This document shows positions 43,919 to 52,607 of a DNA stretch of 64,000 nucleotides, in pieces. The stretch spans positions 49,964-113,963 of the forward strand of contig CAIYVZ010000206.1 of assembly GCA_903929755.1 (NCBI GenBank), given 5' to 3'. Position numbers and translations under genes: made by a program. Within the stretch, counting starts at the first letter, position 1; each line of letters starts with the position of its first letter. The notes beneath the pieces were generated by a model that did not search any database, was not told where the DNA came from, and was given only the letters and a program-made list of their open reading frames with translations. The stretch is from an uncultured Acidobacteriia bacterium (GTDB lineage: Bacteria > Acidobacteriota > Terriglobia > Bryobacterales > Bryobacteraceae).

Positions 43919-44353
43919 ATGAACCAGTACTTTGAGCAGATGATCCTTTCGGCAAGTCCAGTAGAAATCGTTTGTCTTCTGTATAAGCGTGCGATCCGCA
44001 GCGTGCGGGACGCTCGGGAGCATCTCAAAGCGGGCCAGATTTTGGAACGCACGAAGGCGATCAATCATGCCTGGATGGTGCTGCTGGAATTGATCAATTC
44101 CCTGGACCGGGCGGCTTCGCCGGACATTGCGGAAAAATTGCAGAGTCTCTATGGCTACATGCAGGCTCGGCTGCTGGATGCGAGCATGCAGCAAGCGGAG
44201 GCGCCTTTGTCGGAGGTCTTGATGCTGTTAACGACGCTCGCGGAGGGGTGGGATGGTTTGACCGAAGCTGAAAAACGACGCAACGAACAACCGGATTGGG
44301 CGCATTCACCTCTGGCTGAGGGCCAGCACTCGCGGTTTGCCGCCTCGGCCTAA
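43919..44353 (+). CDS. fliS: Flagellar export chaperone FliS
   Basis: A 144-residue helical chaperone that binds the flagellin C-terminus and prevents premature polymerisation. The family pattern is ILSASPVEIVCLLYKRAIRS with VRDAREHLKAG, then ERTKAINHAWMVLLELINSL followed by D, and a C-terminal LSEVLMLLTTLAEGW. The start ATG at 43919 has AGGA close upstream. Its stop overlaps the stop of the convergent flgJ-type gene. No flagellin gene is in the window, so its client is encoded elsewhere. A sigma-28-like promoter and palindromes precede it. Confidence 0.9.
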   Translation: MNQYFEQMILSASPVEIVCLLYKRAIRSVRDAREHLKAGQILERTKAINHAWMVLLELINSLDRAASPDIAEKLQSLYGYMQARLLDASMQQAEAPLSEVLMLLTTLAEGWDGLTEAEKRRNEQPDWAHSPLAEGQHSRFAASA

Positions 44354-44682
44354 AGCGTGGGGGTGGTCACGGGCAAGACAGCAGCGGCTTCGTTGTGGGC
44401 GTCCTTTGCCCGCAGCCCGGCCTCAATCAGCTTCGATAGCCCGAAACCTCCGGTAGTTGCGAGAGCTTTCGCAAGTTGCTCTTCTCCCAGACCGAATGCG
44501 GCTTCGCTGGACTGATCGTCGCCGGTTCCGAGCCACCCGGAGCTTTCGCTCCGAACCGACTTCAGCATCTGGGCGATGAGAAGACCTTCGAAATCGGAGG
44601 CGGCGTGGGATTGTTTCAGGCGCTCTTTGTCGAGCGGGGCGTCAGGAATGGCGGAACCAGCTGAGATACCGGCGACAGACAT
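44350..44682 (-). CDS. flgJ: Flagellar rod-binding protein (FlgJ N-terminal domain only)
   Basis: A 110-residue protein with the rod-binding domain (SHAASDFEGLLIAQMLKSVR, LGEEQLAKALATTGGFGLSK) that caps and aids assembly of the flagellar rod. The C-terminal muramidase domain of enterobacterial FlgJ is absent, as in many non-proteobacterial flagella. The ATG follows directly on the flgI stop (TAGATG), so it is the last gene of the minus-strand flgF-to-flgJ operon. Confidence 0.85.
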   Translation of the reverse strand: MSVAGISAGSAIPDAPLDKERLKQSHAASDFEGLLIAQMLKSVRSESSGWLGTGDDQSSEAAFGLGEEQLAKALATTGGFGLSKLIEAGLRAKDAHNEAAAVLPVTTPTL

Positions 44683-45789
44683 CTAGATAACCTCCAGTTC
44701 TGCATCAAGGGCTCCTGCGGCCCGCAGACTTTGCAAAATCGCGATGATGTCGCGAGCCGTGGAGCCAACTGCAGTAAGAGCTCGAACCAGCTCCTCCACG
44801 GTAGCGCCGTCTTTCAGGACAACGTTACGGGCAGGCTCGTCTTTTGCGGCGACAGTTGTTTGAGGGACTACCTGTGTGGTTCCGGTTGAAAGTGGGTTCG
44901 GTTGCGAAACCAGCAGGCTCGTCTGAATCTCCACCGATAATCCGCCGTGAAGAATGGCGACCGGGGCGATGTGGACATCCTTCCCGATGATGATTGTTCC
45001 AGTTCGCTCATTGACGACTATTCTGGCGCGGCGGTCAACCTTTACTTCAATTTCTTCCAGGTTGGCGATGAATTCGGAAACTCTGTCTTTCCACTCCGGC
45101 GGTGTCGTGACGCGAATCAGCCCGCCATTCTCAGAACGGGCTATCGGAGTGTCTTTGGTCGGGAATTTCTGGTTTATGGCGGAAGCGGCCCTGGAGGAAG
45201 TGGTGAAGTCGGAATTGCGGAGTTGCAGCCTGACCTCGCCAGTGGGGGCTACAGATGGAGCCAGGCGCTCAACCGTTGCTCCGGCCGGTACACGGCCGAC
45301 AGTGGGATGATTTACGCTTTGCGTGTTTCCGCCGCGTCCTGCGACAAAGCCTCCAGTCACCACGGGGCCCTGCGCCACGGCGTAGACCTGACCGTTGGCC
45401 CCGCGCAGGGATGCCATCACCAGCAGCCCCCCCTGCAGATTACTGGCATCCCCCACGGCGGCAGCCGTTACATCGATGGTGGAACCGGGCTGGGCAAAAG
45501 GGGGCAACGTTGCCGTGAGCATGACCGCAGCCATATTCTGTACGCGCATGGCGGTGGGCGCTACCGAGACTCCCATCTTTTCCAGCATGTTTGCCAGGCT
45601 TTGGGTGCTGAAGATGGTGGTACGCTTGTCGCCGGTGCCATTCAGCCCGACCACGATGCCATACCCGATTAGCTGGTTATTCCGGACGCCTTCCAGCGTG
45701 ACCAGATCTTTCAGGCGCGTTCCATGTTCCGCAGGGGCAACTCCGAAGAGGGGTGCGGCAAGGGCCAGAAGTATGAGAAAGTTTCGCAT
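44683..45789 (-). CDS. flgI: Flagellar P-ring protein FlgI
   Basis: A 368-residue periplasmic protein (signal peptide MRNFLILLALAAPLFGVAPA) that forms the P-ring around the rod in the peptidoglycan layer. Typical FlgI blocks are RLKDLVTLEGVRNNQLIGYG, VGLNGTGDK, MLEKMGVSV and the C-terminal DGATVEELVRALTAVG with ALDAELEVI. Length is standard. Its presence confirms a Gram-negative type envelope. It lies six bases after flgH. Confidence 0.96.
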   Translation of the reverse strand: MRNFLILLALAAPLFGVAPAEHGTRLKDLVTLEGVRNNQLIGYGIVVGLNGTGDKRTTIFSTQSLANMLEKMGVSVAPTAMRVQNMAAVMLTATLPPFAQPGSTIDVTAAAVGDASNLQGGLLVMASLRGANGQVYAVAQGPVVTGGFVAGRGGNTQSVNHPTVGRVPAGATVERLAPSVAPTGEVRLQLRNSDFTTSSRAASAINQKFPTKDTPIARSENGGLIRVTTPPEWKDRVSEFIANLEEIEVKVDRRARIVVNERTGTIIIGKDVHIAPVAILHGGLSVEIQTSLLVSQPNPLSTGTTQVVPQTTVAAKDEPARNVVLKDGATVEELVRALTAVGSTARDIIAILQSLRAAGALDAELEVI

Positions 45790-45795
45790 AGCGGC

Positions 45796-46506
45796 CTAGA
45801 AGGGCAATACGCCCAGAAGCAGGCGGTACAGAATGTTCGGGCGACGAATCGCGTCGCCAACAATTCCCTTCCCGTTCACGCGAATTTCCATATCGGCGAT
45901 CTGGGTGGACGCGACCGTGTTCGAAGTACTCACGTCCGTGGTTCGAACGATGCCCCGGACCGAGATGACCTGTTGTTCAGAATTGATCTGCAGGCTCTTG
46001 TCGCCTTCCACCAGAAGCAGCCCGCCGGGAAGAACGCGAACAACCCGGGCTGTGAGCGTTGCATTCAGGGTGGAGTTGCGGGTGGTGGTACCCTGGCCGT
46101 TCAGCTTCTGGTCACTGGAAAGGCCTGCCAGATTCGCCAGTGCTCCGGCAGCGGATTTCTTGCCGGCCAGAGAACTTACAGAGGCATTGGCGGCCGAGGT
46201 TCGCTGACTGGAACTGCCGCCGCTGGCAACGGCGTTTACTGACTCACTGACGAGGATGGTTACCACGTCGTCAATCTGACTGGCGCGCAGGTCGCGGCCC
46301 AGGTCGGTTAGTCGCGAGGATGGCGACCAGATGGCGCCGGGGGAGGTTTCTCCTGGATTGTCCTTGTCGTTCGCGGTGGCGCTGCGTATGTATTGGTCCA
46401 GCAGAGTAGATTCCGGGGCCTTCTTTTTCGGCGGAACCTTGGGGAACAAGCCGGCAGAGGCGAGACCCGCACCGAAGAGGATAGTGGTGAACCGTAAACG
46501 CTTCAA
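45796..46506 (-). CDS. flgH: Flagellar L-ring protein FlgH, without lipobox cysteine
   Basis: A 236-residue protein forming the outer-membrane L-ring. Family blocks are IDDVVTILVSESVNAVASGG, ATLTARVVRVLPGGLLLVEG and RGIVRTTDVSTSNTVASTQI. FlgH is normally a lipoprotein, but the N-terminus here (MKRLRFTTILFGAGLASAGL, then FPKV) has no Cys, and the whole protein appears cysteine-free, so it would be processed by signal peptidase I or keep its anchor. Its start overlaps the flgA stop by four bases. Confidence 0.94.
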   Translation of the reverse strand: MKRLRFTTILFGAGLASAGLFPKVPPKKKAPESTLLDQYIRSATANDKDNPGETSPGAIWSPSSRLTDLGRDLRASQIDDVVTILVSESVNAVASGGSSSQRTSAANASVSSLAGKKSAAGALANLAGLSSDQKLNGQGTTTRNSTLNATLTARVVRVLPGGLLLVEGDKSLQINSEQQVISVRGIVRTTDVSTSNTVASTQIADMEIRVNGKGIVGDAIRRPNILYRLLLGVLPF

Positions 46507-47399
46507 AGCCGACCTCCAACGTAGACGACTGCTTTTGTGCCCTCAACGCGGGCCTTGAATGTTTTCCCGCTCAGGGGGTTCAGGAATTCCATAGTTTCTC
46601 CGTCGCGGGCTCCGCGCTGGGCAATGGCGTCGAGTTGCAGGCGTGCGGCGCCGCTGTGAACTTCCACGCTGACCACGTCTCCTCGCTTTACCGCCTGAGG
46701 TTGTTCCACGGCACTGAGAAGAAGCCGTTGGCCAGCCTTGAGATCGAGCTTGGCCGCGGTGCCGACTATTTGTTCCAGCCGGGTCGCAATCGGCTGCCGG
46801 GACGCCAGGCCCGTGATCGCCTTCGCGACAAACATCTCTTTCGTTAGTGTGGTCCCGCGGGGAACATCGGTGGTGAGGATCAATTCCTCCAGACCGTTTC
46901 GAATCCGTACCTTGGCCCACACCGGGGCGCGCCGGGTGGGAGTGTACTGAACGAAGCCCCGCCACAGCTGAACGTCCACATGTTGAGCTTCCGCAACCGG
47001 TTCCAGGGCCGCGATGGGGAAATTCAGCTCGCCGGCAGGAAGTTCTGTGGAGGGTAGATCCACGACCTCGACCACCGCGCCTTTCGGCAACGTACGCAGC
47101 AATGCTGCGCTGACCTCGTCAGCAGTCAGCTTCCGCATACCGAACGCGAAGCAGACGCCAACCGGGCTGGCATCAAGGTTCACGCCGTGTGACTTCGCGA
47201 GGCGCACAATGTCCGTGGGCGAAACCACCAGCGACGTTCCCGGAGCGGGTGCGAAGGCGACCGACATGGTGGCGGGGAACACGGCGAGGGCTGGATCGGC
47301 AAGGGCCAGTTCGGCCCCGGTTATGCGGTCCGCGGTGACTGGTACACAGGCGGCATAAGCCGCCTGCAACAGCGCGAAAATGAGGACGGCGCGGCTCAT
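46503..47399 (-). CDS. flgA: Flagellar basal-body P-ring formation chaperone FlgA
   Basis: A 298-residue periplasmic protein (signal peptide ending AAYAA) that assists P-ring assembly by FlgI. The C-terminal SAF-like part is diagnostic: TTDVPRGTTLTKEMF, LDLKAGQRLLLSAVEQPQAV, RGDVVSVEVHSGAARLQLDA and GETMEFLNPLSGK. The N-terminal half is longer than in enterobacterial FlgA. It starts five bases after flgG and overlaps flgH. Confidence 0.9.
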   Translation of the reverse strand: MSRAVLIFALLQAAYAACVPVTADRITGAELALADPALAVFPATMSVAFAPAPGTSLVVSPTDIVRLAKSHGVNLDASPVGVCFAFGMRKLTADEVSAALLRTLPKGAVVEVVDLPSTELPAGELNFPIAALEPVAEAQHVDVQLWRGFVQYTPTRRAPVWAKVRIRNGLEELILTTDVPRGTTLTKEMFVAKAITGLASRQPIATRLEQIVGTAAKLDLKAGQRLLLSAVEQPQAVKRGDVVSVEVHSGAARLQLDAIAQRGARDGETMEFLNPLSGKTFKARVEGTKAVVYVGGRL

Positions 47400-47404
47400 A
47401 ATCC

Positions 47405-48196
47405 TTATCGCGTCAGATTGTTGACTTGCTGATACATGTCATCAGCGGCCTTCACCACCTTCGAGTTCGCTTCATAGGCGCGCTGGCTGGTGATGAGGTT
47501 GATAAATTCATCCACCACGCTGACGTTCGATTGTTCGAGGTATCCCTGTTGCAGACTGCCAAGGCCTTCGGTGCCGCCGGGAGGCCCAATGGTCGCATCG
47601 CCCGAAGCATCTGTCGGCGCATAGAGAGACCTGCCCAGAGAATTGAGCCCTGCAGGGTTCTGGAAATTCGCCAGCGTAATCTGGCCCGCGTTCTGCGATT
47701 GAGTCTGGCCAGGCAGAACGTAGCTGACGGTTCCATCCGCCGCGATATTCACCGATTGGGCGGTAGCCGGAATGGTGATTTGCGGCTGCAGCAGATCGCC
47801 ATCGGACGTGACCAGAGCGCCGTCCCGATCCACGTGAAAACTGCCGGCGCGTGTGTAGGCGAGTTCACCCGAGGCGCGCTTGATCTGGAAGAAGCCCCGG
47901 CCCTGAATCACAAGGTCATAAGGATTGCCGGTCGCGGCGAAGTCTCCCTGCTGGAAGACAATTTCGTTCGACGACGCACGTGTGCCAAGGCCCAGCTGGA
48001 GGCCGGTGGGGACAACAGTGGATTGTCCGGCGGATGATCCCGGCGCCACCATGCTTTGGTAAAGGAGATCCTGAAACTGCGCACGGCGGGCCTTGTAGCC
48101 GGCGGTGTTGGCGTTGGCAAGATTGTTAGCAATGTTGTCGATGTTCAGTTGCTGAGCGGTCATGCCGCTGGCGGCGCTAAATAGGGCTCGTATCAT
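47405..48196 (-). CDS. flgG: Flagellar distal rod protein FlgG
   Basis: A 263-residue rod protein. The N-terminus MIRALFSAASGMTAQQLNID followed by NIANNLANANTAGYK is a textbook FlgG start. The centre has the GNPYDLVIQGRGFFQIKR block and the C-terminus EFINLITSQRAYEANSKVVK completes the D0 coiled-coil. Length is usual. It is followed within five bases by flgA and preceded by flgF after 77 bases. Confidence 0.96.
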   Translation of the reverse strand: MIRALFSAASGMTAQQLNIDNIANNLANANTAGYKARRAQFQDLLYQSMVAPGSSAGQSTVVPTGLQLGLGTRASSNEIVFQQGDFAATGNPYDLVIQGRGFFQIKRASGELAYTRAGSFHVDRDGALVTSDGDLLQPQITIPATAQSVNIAADGTVSYVLPGQTQSQNAGQITLANFQNPAGLNSLGRSLYAPTDASGDATIGPPGGTEGLGSLQQGYLEQSNVSVVDEFINLITSQRAYEANSKVVKAADDMYQQVNNLTR

Positions 48197-48273
48197 TTTG
48201 AATTAACAGCCTCGGTTTGGATTGACAGCCTTCGGTAGTTTCATAACCTGCGGGGTTGGGGTGTGTTTGCCGC

Positions 48274-49008
48274 CTAGGTGGTGACGCGTGCGATCTCTTC
48301 CATCGCTCTTTTATTCAATTCGTTGCCGACACTGGCGGCGCGCTGCAGCATCTCAAACTGCCGCATGATGGCGACGAGGCGGACCGCCGATTCCGGGGCC
48401 CCCACATTGGACGTCTCGAGAGTGCCCTGATGGACGGCGGCGGTGGTCGTCTTCGGGGTTGCTCCAGGGGTGGCCACGAAATAGTTATGGCCCTCTTTAT
48501 TCACCGCGCTCGGGTCAAAGGCAGTAATGCCGAGTTGACTTGTGGGCCGGCCGGGTTGCAGAACACTGCCATCCGCCTTAATTTCGACAGGCAGGTTCTG
48601 CTGGATCGTGATGGGAGTACCTTGCTTCGACAGCACCGGGTGGCCTTCCCCTGTGGTGATCTGGCCCGTGGCGGCTACCCGAAAATTACCGTTACGGGTA
48701 TAGCGAACGCCCTGAGGTGTCTGTGCGGCGAAGAAGCCTTCGCCGTCGATGGCGACGTCGAGCGGATTGCCCGTGGTCTTCAGGTCGCCCTGGCGAAGAT
48801 CGGTCCATTGGCTCTGGATGACCGGAAGCGTGGTCACCTGGCCGTTGCGAGCGTCCGCGCCCGCATCGGCACTACTATAAAGACTGTAGAATTCACGGTC
48901 GGCCTTGAAGCCCCCGGTCTCCACGTTAGCGAGATTGTTGGCCAGAAGCTCCAGCGATTCCATCCGCGCTCTCATACCGCTTGCCGCCGACATTGAAATG
49001 GCATCCAT
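48274..49008 (-). CDS. flgF: Flagellar proximal rod protein FlgF
   Basis: A 244-residue hook/basal-body family protein. The N-terminal helix SAASGMRARMESLELLANNL with ANVETGGFK, the central GNPLDVAIDGEGFFAAQTPQ and the C-terminal helix VRLVAIMRQFEMLQRAASVG show the rod-protein fold. Length and position directly before flgG favour FlgF. It is the first gene of the minus-strand operon, divergent from fliK across a 207-base region. Confidence 0.88.
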   Translation of the reverse strand: MDAISMSAASGMRARMESLELLANNLANVETGGFKADREFYSLYSSADAGADARNGQVTTLPVIQSQWTDLRQGDLKTTGNPLDVAIDGEGFFAAQTPQGVRYTRNGNFRVAATGQITTGEGHPVLSKQGTPITIQQNLPVEIKADGSVLQPGRPTSQLGITAFDPSAVNKEGHNYFVATPGATPKTTTAAVHQGTLETSNVGAPESAVRLVAIMRQFEMLQRAASVGNELNKRAMEEIARVTT

Positions 49009-49068
49009 ATAGTTTCAGCGTGTCTAAAGCAGGTGGAGGCCCGAAACAAATATTTCTTCGTAAAGTAC

Positions 49069-49095
49069 TCAAAACTTGCAGAAGCTGGCCGATAA
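49069..49095 (+). promoter_or_regulatory. Sigma-28 (FliA) promoter upstream of fliK
   Basis: TCAA at 49069-49072, a 15-base spacer and a perfect GCCGATAA at 49088-49095 fit the flagellar sigma factor consensus (TAAA or TCAA, 15 bases, GCCGATAA). It points at the fliK-to-cheR operon, starting about 120 bases before fliK, and lies in the divergent flgF/fliK region. Confidence 0.72.
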
Positions 49096-49215
49096 GACAG
49101 ATGAGGACAGTTCCCTGAAATCGCCAGGAATTTGCCACAGAGCCTGATTGTCGCCAGAATCCTGGCAGTCGGACTGGTGCTAAAGCTTTGAATTACTAGG
49201 GTTGCGAAATGGCGC

Positions 49216-50781
49216 GTGGAGTGCAAACAACTCTGCGTGACTGGAATTGCATTTCCGACATCTGCCGCGCTCCCTTCCCCCGTGAGGGATGCCGGCCCCA
49301 GCCGCGCCGACTTCAGTACCCGAGCTTCGGGCACGGCAGCCGGGGACCCCTTTCGAGAAGTACTTCTGCAGACGCAGACCGCCGAAGGCCCGGTCACGCC
49401 GGGCCAGGCGCCAGCCAGCAATAACGTGGGCTCGGCGAAGATGCCCGGCGCGCCCGGAACAGTGGCAAGGCCCGCTTTGCCGCTGAGTCTCGATCCGTCC
49501 GAAGCGAAAGCGGACACAACTGATGCCCCGTCCACCGCTGCGAGCCGAGCGACGGTCACTGTGGTTATTCCCGTCCAGCAAGGGAAGTCCCTGGTTGCGG
49601 CGGCCTCCGGCGTTCCCGTTTGGGACCCAACGCTGGGTACCGGAGAGGCTCTCGCGAAGCCCGCCTCAGTGGCGAAACTGGCAGCCAAAGAAGTGCCGGA
49701 GCTAAGTCTCCCTGTTCCCGGGGCCAGCCAGGAGAAGGCGGCACCGCCCACTGGTACCGTTCTGCCCGATCCCGGAAAAGCCAAGAGCGCGCAGCCGGAT
49801 GAGGCCGGTGAATCAAGGTTAAGTGATAAAGACCTGGGAACGCGTCCGCTGGCTATCGTCGCGCCCGTTGATGCGGTCCCACTTCCGGCTGTTCCCCTTA
49901 CCTTTGCTCTCCCCCTCGCCCTTAGCGAAGCCCCAGCCGCTTCCGGGAAGCCAGGGCCCAACATCGTTCCCGGTCCGATGGTCGCTCCCGGTTCGCCGCA
50001 AGAGCTTCAGGCAGTGCCGGAAGTTGCTGTCCGGCTAATCATCAGGGCGCAAGGGGAGCCTGTGGTGCCGGCCGCAGTCGAAGCGACCCCGCCACCTGCC
50101 GTCGCACCGGAACCCCCGCGCTCGCGAGACTCCCGGCAGGAGATGCCCGACAACGCTCCAGCGGCCGAACCTGGCCAGAACCATGAGGTGGACTCGCCGG
50201 TTCGTCTCGAGTCCCCTGTCCGCCCGTTGCCCGCCCGCGTTGCAACGGAGAGCGAACCGGATCGCCGCGTCGCCGCGAAGAAGCCCCTTCCGTCAGGTGC
50301 TGAAGCTCCGCTGGAAGCGCCGGCGATCCGCCGTGGCCCGGAGACCGCGCTGGTGCCTGCTGTGTCCTCAAGCACTGCGGGGGAGGCTTCTGCTCCGCAG
50401 CTTCGGGAACCAACGGCTGCGGCTGTAGTGAAGGAACAGGTACCAGCGGAGCCTCTACCAAAGCCGCCGCTGAAAACCATGTCCCTCGAATTTTCTCCGG
50501 ATGGATCCGGAGATGTTCATTTGAAGCTTTCGGAGAGGGCTGGGGAGGTCCACGTGTCACTTCATTCAAGTGACCCGGTGCTGAACCACCAACTCCGAAA
50601 CGGCATCAGTGATCTGGCGTCAACTCTGGCTCGTGCCGGGTACGAAGCAGATGCGTGGACGTCGCAGGATGGCGGCGGGCGGCACCAACGGGAGCAGGCC
50701 CCGCAGCCTCGGCAACAGCAGACCCCGGCGGATCAGAAGTTCGATATCGAAATGAATCAATCACCTCAGGAGGTGTTATGA
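49216..50781 (+). CDS. fliK: Flagellar hook-length control protein FliK
   Basis: A 521-residue protein that sets hook length and switches export specificity through FlhB. Most of it is a low-complexity Pro/Ala/Glu-rich ruler region without conserved motifs. The C-terminal domain is recognisable: KTMSLEFSPDGSGDVHLKLS, GEVHVSLHSSDPVLNHQLRN and LASTLARAGYEADAW, followed by a Gln-rich tail. The start is uncertain: GTG at 49216 is the first in-frame option. Its stop overlaps the flgD ATG. The call rests on the C-terminus and position. Confidence 0.8.
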   Translation: MECKQLCVTGIAFPTSAALPSPVRDAGPSRADFSTRASGTAAGDPFREVLLQTQTAEGPVTPGQAPASNNVGSAKMPGAPGTVARPALPLSLDPSEAKADTTDAPSTAASRATVTVVIPVQQGKSLVAAASGVPVWDPTLGTGEALAKPASVAKLAAKEVPELSLPVPGASQEKAAPPTGTVLPDPGKAKSAQPDEAGESRLSDKDLGTRPLAIVAPVDAVPLPAVPLTFALPLALSEAPAASGKPGPNIVPGPMVAPGSPQELQAVPEVAVRLIIRAQGEPVVPAAVEATPPPAVAPEPPRSRDSRQEMPDNAPAAEPGQNHEVDSPVRLESPVRPLPARVATESEPDRRVAAKKPLPSGAEAPLEAPAIRRGPETALVPAVSSSTAGEASAPQLREPTAAAVVKEQVPAEPLPKPPLKTMSLEFSPDGSGDVHLKLSERAGEVHVSLHSSDPVLNHQLRNGISDLASTLARAGYEADAWTSQDGGGRHQREQAPQPRQQQTPADQKFDIEMNQSPQEVL

Positions 50782-51071
50782 CAGCAGTAGCTCATGCCAC
50801 GGCGGCGAACGTGGGTTCCACGGCCACGGCCGTGTTGCCGCCAAAAGCCGCCGGCGATCCGCTGGCAAACGAAGAAACGTTCCTGAAACTGCTGGTATCT
50901 CAGCTGAAGAATCAGGATCCGCTGAAGCCTCCGGATACAAGCCAGTTCGTGGGGCAACTCACTGCTTATAGTCAGCTGGAACAGTTGATTGGCATTCGCC
51001 AGAACACCACGGCAACCGGAACCGGCACGGACGCCGTCCCTCCTGCCACAACAGCTACAGGCTCCAAATAA
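50778..51071 (+). CDS. flgD: Minimal flagellar hook scaffold protein FlgD
   Basis: A 97-residue protein carrying only the conserved N-terminal FlgD region (EETFLKLLVSQLKNQDPLKP with DTSQFVGQLTAYSQLEQLIG). The usual C-terminal FlgD/Ig-like and tudor-like parts, about 100 residues, are absent, and it ends in a Thr/Ala-rich tail. A strong ribosome site CAGGAGG lies seven bases before the ATG at 50778, which decides the start against longer frames. It overlaps the fliK stop (ATGA). It should cap the growing hook. Confidence 0.88.
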   Translation: MTAVAHATAANVGSTATAVLPPKAAGDPLANEETFLKLLVSQLKNQDPLKPPDTSQFVGQLTAYSQLEQLIGIRQNTTATGTGTDAVPPATTATGSK

Positions 51072-51091
51072 CCAACAAGGCAGGGTGAATC

Positions 51092-52342
51092 ATGTCGACA
51101 TCATTTTCAAATGCTCTTTCCGGCCTGAAGGCCAATGCCTTCGCCATTGACGTAGTCAGCGGAAATCTCGCGAACCTGAATACCACCGCTTACAAAGAGG
51201 GCAGTGTGTCATTCCAGAATCTGGTGAATGACCTGGCCTCCGGAGGGGGAGGCGGCTCCACCGTGGGCGGCTCCACCATCGCCGTCGCCAACAGATCGTT
51301 TTCTCAGGGGTCTCCTCAATCCACTAATCAGCCCTTTGACGCGGCGATCCAGGGGAACGGCTTCTTCGTGCTTCGCAGCAAGGCAGAACAGGTCTTCTCG
51401 AGAGCCGGAAACTTCAAGGTGGATGCGTCCGGCCACCTGCTGACGCAGCAGAATCAGAACGTGCAGGGCTGGAATGCCGCCAACGGCGTCCTGAACACAA
51501 CTTCCGGCGTCAGCGATATTACTGTGCCGAATTCAAGTCTTCGCCAACCGAGCCCTACCTCGCACTTCACAATTACAGCGAACATGAACGCTTCCTCGGT
51601 GGTCGGGTCAGCCGATGCAACCTTCAGTACTCCTATTCCGATTGTTGATTCCCTCGGAATAAGTCACGTAGTTACCGTGACTTATGTGAAGTCGGCGGCG
51701 AGTACATGGGACTACTCGGTCACCCTGCCGAGTTCGGCCGTGGCCGGAGGTGTCGGCACTAACACCACACTCGCCAGCGGAACACTGACTTTTGATGGGC
51801 GCGGCCACCTGGCCACGCCCATCTCCACCAGCGGACCGATCGCCGTGCCGATTTCCGGCCTTGCCGACGGGGCCACCGACATGGCCATGACCTGGAGCCT
51901 CTATGACGCCAACGGGGACCCTACCATTACGCAGTACAGCCAGACCTCCGCAAACCTTGGCAGCACGCAGGACGGCACGCCGTCCGGCCAGTTAACTTCG
52001 ATCAGTATCGGGCCAACCGGGCAGATCCTGGCACGCTATTCAAATGGAGATGCGGTCGCCGTCGCACAGCTCGCACTGGCGTCCATACTGAATCCGGACT
52101 CGATGCAGGACCTCGGCCAGAACACCTTCGGCGTGACCTCGCTGAGTTCGATTCCCGCGATCGGCATGCCCGGCACAGGCTCGCGTGGCGCTATCACCGG
52201 GGGGGCCCTGGAAGCCTCAACGGTGGATATCGCCAAGGAGTTCACCAACCTTCTTACTTACGAGCGCGCCTATCAGGCAGCCTCAAAAGTAGTGACAACG
52301 GAAGACGACATCCTGCAGGAGACGGTGGCCCTGAAGCGTTAA
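51092..52342 (+). CDS. flgE: Flagellar hook protein FlgE
   Basis: A 416-residue structural protein of the hook. The N-terminus FSNALSGLKANAFAIDVVSG followed by NLANLNTTAYKE is diagnostic. The centre has DAAIQGNGFFVLRS and the beta-rich D1/D2 domains with VVTVTYVKSAASTWDYSVTL. The C-terminus EASTVDIAKEFTNLLTYERA with YQAASKVVTTEDDILQETVA forms the terminal coiled-coil. Length is normal. It follows flgD by 20 bases and precedes fliN. Confidence 0.96.
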   Translation: MSTSFSNALSGLKANAFAIDVVSGNLANLNTTAYKEGSVSFQNLVNDLASGGGGGSTVGGSTIAVANRSFSQGSPQSTNQPFDAAIQGNGFFVLRSKAEQVFSRAGNFKVDASGHLLTQQNQNVQGWNAANGVLNTTSGVSDITVPNSSLRQPSPTSHFTITANMNASSVVGSADATFSTPIPIVDSLGISHVVTVTYVKSAASTWDYSVTLPSSAVAGGVGTNTTLASGTLTFDGRGHLATPISTSGPIAVPISGLADGATDMAMTWSLYDANGDPTITQYSQTSANLGSTQDGTPSGQLTSISIGPTGQILARYSNGDAVAVAQLALASILNPDSMQDLGQNTFGVTSLSSIPAIGMPGTGSRGAITGGALEASTVDIAKEFTNLLTYERAYQAASKVVTTEDDILQETVALKR

Positions 52343-52358
52343 GGAGCCCGCATCTAAA

Positions 52359-52607
52359 ATGACAGCGCAGCAGGAAATCGAACACATCTCCGACATCAGT
52401 ATCGACATAGAAGTGCAGCTCGATCAGCGGCCCATGAAGTTATCTGAAATTCTCTCCCTTGAACCCGGGAGTGTGATCGAGATGCACCGCTCAGCGGGTG
52501 AAAATCTCGACATTTTGGTGGGCTCAAAAGTAGCTGCCTACGGCGAGCTCGTAATTATTGAAAACACAATGGGAGTCCGCATAACAGACTTCCGTATTGA
52601 CCGCTAA
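52359..52607 (+). CDS. fliN: Flagellar motor switch protein FliN (short)
   Basis: An 82-residue SpoA-domain protein of the C-ring. It shows ISDISIDIEVQLDQRPMKLS with EILSLEPGSVIEM, NLDILVGSKVAAYGELVIIE and MGVRITDFR, the standard FliN core without an N-terminal extension. A second, longer FliN-type protein is encoded at 59905. It follows flgE by 16 bases and its end overlaps fliO by 11 bases. Confidence 0.93.
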   Translation: MTAQQEIEHISDISIDIEVQLDQRPMKLSEILSLEPGSVIEMHRSAGENLDILVGSKVAAYGELVIIENTMGVRITDFRIDR

